The translations under genes and the position numbers were made by a program. Source: Actinobacteria bacterium UBA2279 (lineage in GTDB: Bacteria > Actinomycetota > Coriobacteriia > Anaerosomatales > Anaerosomataceae). From it: a DNA stretch of 9,841 bases. The notes below the pieces were generated by a model. That model was not told the origin of the DNA, did not search any database, and saw only the letters and a list, made by a program, of their open reading frames with translations. Shown here piece after piece: positions 5,700 to 9,841 of this stretch; position 1 is the first letter of the stretch; each line of letters starts with the position of its first letter. The stretch is taken from positions 44,597-54,437 of the forward strand of contig DDWT01000005.1 in assembly GCA_002347365.1 (NCBI GenBank), in the 5' to 3' direction.

Positions 5700-8200
5700 G
5701 GGTGCTCGTCGTTGATGATGATCCTGCGGGCAGGTATCTCATAAGGTCCATCGTGGTCTCCAGGGGCCATGAAGCGGTGGAGGCAGCCGACGGAGAAGAG
5801 GCGCTTGCCGCCGCTCACGAGCAGCGACCCGACATAGTCATCAGCGACATACTCATGCCGAAGATGGATGGCTATCAGTTGTGCCGGGCCTGGAAGAGTG
5901 ATCCGGCCCTTGCAGCAATACCACTCGTCTTTTACACGGCCTCCTACACCGATCCTGCAGACGAGCGGTTCGCCCAGAGCCTGGGAGCAGATGGTTTCTG
6001 GCGCAAGCCGACGGACCCCGATGTCCTTCTGGCATCGATCGAGGAACTGGTGGGCACCAGCAGCGACGGAGCAACACGCCAGCCGGAGCTGACCGACGAG
6101 ACCGAGATACTGCAGGAGTACAGCTCCCGTCTGGTCAACAAGCTTGAGGAGAAGGCGGCGAGTCTTGAGAAGGCGAACGCCGAGTTGCGGAGAGCCATGG
6201 AGATCCTTGGCGAGGAGGTGGCCGTCAAAGCCAATCTGATCGCCGAACTGAACGCTGACGTGATCGAGCGCAAGCGTGTAGAGGGGGAACTCCGCCGCGA
6301 GCGTGATTTTACGCGGCAGGTCGTAGAGATATCGGATCTGTTCGTTGCGATCATCGACGCTCAGCTCAAAGTCGCCATCCTCAGTCGCGGTGCGGAACGG
6401 CTGACCGGCTACAGTGCCGAAGAAGTGTTTGGGCGGGAGTACTTCGAGTTGTTCGTGCCTGCAGACCAGATAGAAGCTCGTCGTGCACGCGTGGACGAAC
6501 TGTCGCGAGGCGGTAGCGAGGGCATGTACTACGAGGCACCCCTTCTGACCAAGTCGGGAAAGCGTCTGATGCTTCAGTTCTCGACCACGGCCACGCTGGA
6601 GGACGGTCAGGTAGTCGCATACAACGTGTTCGCGATCGATGTGACTGCGCGTCGTCGGACTGAGAGCGTCGATCACATCGGCAACACGCTGGACCACGCG
6701 TTGCTGACGACGAAACCTCGCAGTGAGATCATGCGGCAGGTGTGCGACGAAGTGGCACAGCGGTTCGAGCTGCCGGCAGTGCTCGTAGCAGTCAAACGCG
6801 ACGATGGGACGATCGCATACCAGTCGAACGCGGACGGCGCGCAGCTCATGGCGAAGACGTCAGTCCGCTGGGATGCTCCCGGTGCGGTGTATCCCGCTGC
6901 CCGTGCCATCATGACGGGGGAGAGCGTGCTCAGGAGCTTCGCGGATGCGGGCGCGGATGCCTGGACCACGCTCCTCGCCGAATACGATCTTGCCAGCGCC
7001 TTTGCCGTTCCCCTGCTCGTTGAAGGTGAGCCCATCGGTGCAATGGTGTTCTACACACGCGATTCGTATCTGTTCGATGAAGACATGTCCCGGATGTTGG
7101 AGCGTCTGGCAGGCCGTGTGGCGACCTCTCTGACGGTCCTTGAAGGCCGCGACCGAATACGGCTTCAATCAGCTGCACTCGAGTCCGCTGCAGATGCGAT
7201 CGCCATCACTGACGCGGAGCAGCGCATCCAATGGGTCAACCCGGCGTTCAGTGCGCTGAGTGGCTACTCGGCCGAAGATTGCGTGGGCATGAGCATGCGC
7301 AGTCTCAGCCCCGACGACGAGACGTACCAGCGGCTCCTCGGTTTGGTGGAAGCGGCCCGCAAGGGGGAGCCGGAGCGTCTCGATGTTGTGGGGGTGCGCA
7401 AAGACGGCTCTCGGCTGTTCGAGACAGTCTCGATCACGACCATGGAGCGCTCTGAAGCCGGCTCCGAGAGATTCGTGTGGCTCCAGCAGGACATCACCGA
7501 GCGCAGCCAGCTCGAGCAACTGAAGTCCAGCTTCGTTGCCACCGTATCGCATGAGCTACGCACGCCTCTGACCAGCATCATCGGTTTTACCGACCTGCTG
7601 GCGCATATGGAACCATCGCAACTGGGAGACCGGGGTCCCGAGTTGCTGCGGAAGGTCCGTGGCCACTCGATCCATATGAAGCAGCTCGTCGAGGAGCTTC
7701 TCGAGGTCTCGATGATGCAATCCGAAGGTCTGCGCCTTCTCAGGCGACCGAACGATCTGGAGCAGATCGTGCACGTGTATGCCGAAGGTGTCGAGCGTAC
7801 GCCCGACCACCGACTATCGATCGATGTCGAACCAGACCTGCCGATGTGCGTGTGCGATGCCGAGCGGCTCGGGCGCGCTGTTGCGAACCTCGTGTCCAAT
7901 GCTGTGAAGTACTCACCGAACGGGGGGCCGGTCGATATCACTGTCCGTATGGATGGTGATGAAGCGGTGATCTCGGTCTCTGACAAGGGTGTGGGAATCG
8001 CCCCTGATGACATGCCGCATCTGTTCGATCGGTTCACGCAGGCGGACATGTCGTCCACGCGGTCGTTCGGCGGCATGGGTCTGGGTCTGTTCGTGGCAGA
8101 CCAGATCATCAGAGCCCACGGCGGCCGAATCGATGTTGAGAGCCGATTGGGAAAGGGCAGCACCTTCAATGTCCACATCCCGTTCGCGGGCGTCGAGTGA
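5696..8200 (+). CDS. Soluble hybrid histidine kinase, receiver-PAS-GAF-PAS-HisKA-HATPase
   Basis: 834-residue cytoplasmic kinase with no TM segment. The N-terminal receiver (1-120) is intact: acidic residues D7-D8-D9, phosphoacceptor D51 in SDILMPKMDG, T81 and K104. A long coiled coil (about 135-203) follows, then PAS 1 (203-321), a GAF-like domain (about 333-480), PAS 2 (487-605), HisKA with SHELRTPLT (phospho-His H619), and HATPase_c with NLVSNAVKYS, DKGVGI (763-768) and GMGLGLFV (793-800). A receiver placed before the sensor domains usually lets another kinase gate the activity. The ATG at 5696 overlaps the stop of the membrane kinase, and AGGGAG sits 5 nt upstream, so both proteins are probably made together, which makes that kinase the natural phosphodonor (inference). 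There is no DNA-binding or enzymatic output domain. The ligands of the PAS and GAF domains cannot be predicted. Confidence 0.92.
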   Translation: MRVLVVDDDPAGRYLIRSIVVSRGHEAVEAADGEEALAAAHEQRPDIVISDILMPKMDGYQLCRAWKSDPALAAIPLVFYTASYTDPADERFAQSLGADGFWRKPTDPDVLLASIEELVGTSSDGATRQPELTDETEILQEYSSRLVNKLEEKAASLEKANAELRRAMEILGEEVAVKANLIAELNADVIERKRVEGELRRERDFTRQVVEISDLFVAIIDAQLKVAILSRGAERLTGYSAEEVFGREYFELFVPADQIEARRARVDELSRGGSEGMYYEAPLLTKSGKRLMLQFSTTATLEDGQVVAYNVFAIDVTARRRTESVDHIGNTLDHALLTTKPRSEIMRQVCDEVAQRFELPAVLVAVKRDDGTIAYQSNADGAQLMAKTSVRWDAPGAVYPAARAIMTGESVLRSFADAGADAWTTLLAEYDLASAFAVPLLVEGEPIGAMVFYTRDSYLFDEDMSRMLERLAGRVATSLTVLEGRDRIRLQSAALESAADAIAITDAEQRIQWVNPAFSALSGYSAEDCVGMSMRSLSPDDETYQRLLGLVEAARKGEPERLDVVGVRKDGSRLFETVSITTMERSEAGSERFVWLQQDITERSQLEQLKSSFVATVSHELRTPLTSIIGFTDLLAHMEPSQLGDRGPELLRKVRGHSIHMKQLVEELLEVSMMQSEGLRLLRRPNDLEQIVHVYAEGVERTPDHRLSIDVEPDLPMCVCDAERLGRAVANLVSNAVKYSPNGGPVDITVRMDGDEAVISVSDKGVGIAPDDMPHLFDRFTQADMSSTRSFGGMGLGLFVADQIIRAHGGRIDVESRLGKGSTFNVHIPFAGVE

Positions 8201-8299
8201 CTCCATAAGACCTCCACAACCCGTTCGCGCAGGCAACATGCGTGCGTGGTGTACTGGTGGTCATACGATTCCGACCGGCGAGGGACAAGGGTCTGGCAC

Positions 8300-9007
8300 G
8301 TGGAGAACGCACGAAGAGTGCTCGTGGTAGAAGACGAACGTCAGGCGCGTGACGTCGTCGAGGCGTACCTGGAGCGCGATGGTCTCTGGGTCACGGCGGT
8401 AGGCGATGGGCTCAAAGCGCTTGACGCGTTCGAGTCGGCGCACTACGACCTCGTTGTGCTCGACTTGAATCTTCCGGGTATGCCGGGCGAGGAAGTCTGT
8501 AAGCGTATCCGGGATCAGTCGGACGTTCCCATCATCATGCTCACCGCAAAAGGCACCGAGGAGGAGCGAATCACCGGTCTCGATCTTGGTGCCGACGACT
8601 ATCTGGTCAAGCCGTTCAGCCCGCGTGAGCTTGCCGCGCGCGTTCGTGCACTGCTCCGCCGGGCGCGTGCCGAGAGTGAGCCCCAACGCTCTCGCGTCGT
8701 ATTCGGCAGCCTCGCGATGGACCTCGCGGGTCATCGCGTATGGCTCGACGAGGAGGAGCTGGATCTCACCGCCAGCGAGTACAAGTTGCTGGCAACGCTC
8801 TCGCGCTTCCCCGGTCGTGTCTACTCGCGTATGGAGCTCGTGGAGAAGGTCCTCGGCTATGACTTCGAGGGCTACGAGCGGGCCATAGACTCACACGTCA
8901 AGAATCTGCGAGCCAAGCTGCGCGACGATCCGCGGGAGCCTCGCTTCATCCACACGGTCTTCGGTGTGGGATACCGCTTCGACTCGCCCGTGGACGGGGA
9001 GGAGTAG
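8300..9007 (+). CDS. OmpR/PhoB-type response regulator
   Basis: 235-residue two-component transcription regulator. The receiver (about 5-120) has E11-D12, phosphoacceptor D55 in VVLDLNLPG, T82 in IIMLTAK and K104 in YLVKPFSP. The winged-helix DNA-binding domain (about 135-230) shows the DLTASEYKLL, YSRMELVEKVLG, and DSHVKNLRAKL segments and ends in the typical FGVGYRFD hairpin. I place the start at GTG 8300 because AAGGG at 8287-8291 lies 8 nt before it and the receiver strand follows at once. The open frame reaches GTG 8246, but those 18 extra residues (Trp and Arg rich) do not belong to the fold. One base separates it from the sensor kinase downstream, its obvious partner. It may also take phosphate from the kinase pair upstream, 99 bp away with no clear terminator between. 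Target genes are unknown. Confidence 0.94.
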   Translation: MENARRVLVVEDERQARDVVEAYLERDGLWVTAVGDGLKALDAFESAHYDLVVLDLNLPGMPGEEVCKRIRDQSDVPIIMLTAKGTEEERITGLDLGADDYLVKPFSPRELAARVRALLRRARAESEPQRSRVVFGSLAMDLAGHRVWLDEEELDLTASEYKLLATLSRFPGRVYSRMELVEKVLGYDFEGYERAIDSHVKNLRAKLRDDPREPRFIHTVFGVGYRFDSPVDGEE

Positions 9008-9008
9008 G

Positions 9009-9841
9009 GTGTCGCGCAGGACGCTGGGCTTTCGTCTCGGCATCGCGTTCGCTGCGGTTGCCGCGTTCACCGCGATCCTCGCCGCAGCCATCGTGGGCGT
9101 GAGCTGGCAGCGTTCCTTCGAGTCCTATATCCGCGAGCGGTTGCAGGAGCGTGCTAACGCTACCGCATCCGTTATCGCCGACCAGTACCGGCTGTCAGGC
9201 GACTGGACGCACGTGGGTATCCCTGAATCGCTGTACTACCTGCTCGCGGACTTGAACGTGCAGGTATTCGACGCAGATGGTGATCTTGTCGGGTATGTGC
9301 AGAAGCCGGGCTCAGACCAGGCCCAGGACGTTCAGACGATCACGATCGGAGAAGTATCGGCCACGGCACCGATCGTCGTCGACACCGAGACGGTCGGCGA
9401 AGTGCGAGTCGCGTCAACGGCGCCTGGTGGTCTTCTCACAGACCGCGATATCCGGTTCCGGGCTGCGACATTCCGTGGTCTGACGGTCGCCGCCGTGCTT
9501 GCGGTCATCGCGGCCACGGTTGCAGGAGCGCTATACGCACGCTCGATCGTGAGGCCGATCAACGCTGTGACACGGATCGCTGCGCGTTTGAGATCCGGCG
9601 AGAATGATGCGCGCACCGGAATGGCGGGTGCCGACGCGATCAGCCAACTCGGCAGCACTCTGGATGCGATGGCAGACGCGGTCGAGGCGGAGCGCATGTT
9701 CGAGCGTCGACTGACCGCAGACGTCGCCCATGAGCTGCGGACTCCGCTCCAGGCTATCCAGGCCACCGTCGAGGCCATGCAAGACGGTGTCATGCCGGTA
9801 GACGAGGAGCGCCTCGGCATACTGCACGACGAAACGGTTCG
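9009..9841 (+). CDS. HAMP sensor histidine kinase (3' partial)
   Basis: Membrane sensor kinase running off the right edge; 277 codons are visible. TM1 is about 10-32, an extracytoplasmic domain of about 125 residues follows (33-156), then TM2 about 157-176 and a HAMP linker (about 178-230, with the conserved Pro in SIVRPINAV). HisKA begins with RLTADVAHELRTPLQAI, phospho-His H241 (9729-9731). The ATP-binding domain lies beyond the window. Start GTG 9009 has GGGGAGGAG at 8996-9004 and begins one base after the regulator stop, so the pair is translationally coupled. The external domain is too short and variable for a ligand to be named. The architecture is like BaeS-type kinases, but that is only a layout comparison. 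Confidence 0.92.
   Translation, partial: MSRRTLGFRLGIAFAAVAAFTAILAAAIVGVSWQRSFESYIRERLQERANATASVIADQYRLSGDWTHVGIPESLYYLLADLNVQVFDADGDLVGYVQKPGSDQAQDVQTITIGEVSATAPIVVDTETVGEVRVASTAPGGLLTDRDIRFRAATFRGLTVAAVLAVIAATVAGALYARSIVRPINAVTRIAARLRSGENDARTGMAGADAISQLGSTLDAMADAVEAERMFERRLTADVAHELRTPLQAIQATVEAMQDGVMPVDEERLGILHDETV

Noticed and set aside
5072..6697. Long open frame on the minus strand (541 codons) across the kinase junction
   Set aside because: It lies opposite two genes with clear domain motifs, its translation shows no recognisable motif and is low-complexity Ser/Thr/Arg-rich in part. Such antisense frames are expected in GC-rich codon usage.
7264..8217. Minus-strand open frame of 317 codons opposite the second kinase
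   Set aside because: It mirrors the HisKA/HATPase coding region, is Ser/Arg-rich and motif-free, so it is a shadow of the real gene.
8264..8269. TACGAT as a -10 box for the response regulator
   Set aside because: No -35 match at 16-18 bp and no extended TG at the right place; too weak to call a promoter.
8246..8299. Upstream GTG start for the response regulator
   Set aside because: The extra 18 residues are not receiver-like, and GTG 8300 has AAGGG at proper spacing right before the first receiver strand.

Overview
The window looks like chromosomal DNA of a high-GC bacterium with frequent GTG starts. The order ileS, traR/dksA-type gene, lspA, rluD-type gene occurs in Actinomycetota of the Coriobacteriia type and in some Clostridia-like Firmicutes. 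I favour a high-GC actinobacterial lineage, but this is inference from base composition and gene order, not from a marker comparison. I see no mobile elements, CRISPR arrays, tRNA or rRNA genes, and coding density is very high.

Region 1 (1-3462) is a housekeeping block. It holds the C-terminal half of isoleucyl-tRNA synthetase (entering from the left edge), then a 125-bp gap, then three tightly packed genes: a DksA/TraR-type zinc-finger regulator, lipoprotein signal peptidase LspA and an RluA/RluD-family 23S rRNA pseudouridine synthase. Their junctions overlap (TAGTG and ATGA), so they are probably one translationally coupled operon. The gap is dense in signals: a 10-bp inverted repeat, an extended -10 promoter motif, an intrinsic terminator only about 20 nt downstream of that motif, and a hairpin covering the Shine-Dalgarno sequence of the regulator gene.

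Region 2 (3463-8200) begins with an 86-bp gap full of small hairpins. Two large histidine kinase genes follow, overlapping by ATGA. The first is membrane-anchored (2 TM, PAS, PAS, HisKA, HATPase) and carries a C-terminal receiver-like domain that keeps its phosphoacceptor Asp but has lost the acidic pair and the switch Thr and Lys positions. A near-perfect ribosome binding site and ATG sit exactly at the kinase/receiver boundary. The second is soluble, with an intact receiver at the N-terminus, then coiled coil, PAS, GAF, PAS, HisKA and HATPase. Neither has a DNA-binding output. The simplest model is a phosphorelay or co-sensing pair in which the membrane kinase feeds the receiver of the soluble kinase.

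Region 3 (8300-9841) is a classic two-component pair: an OmpR-type response regulator, then one base later a HAMP-containing sensor kinase cut off by the right edge just after its HisKA histidine. Only 99 bp without a clear terminator separate it from the kinase pair, so all four signalling genes may be co-transcribed.
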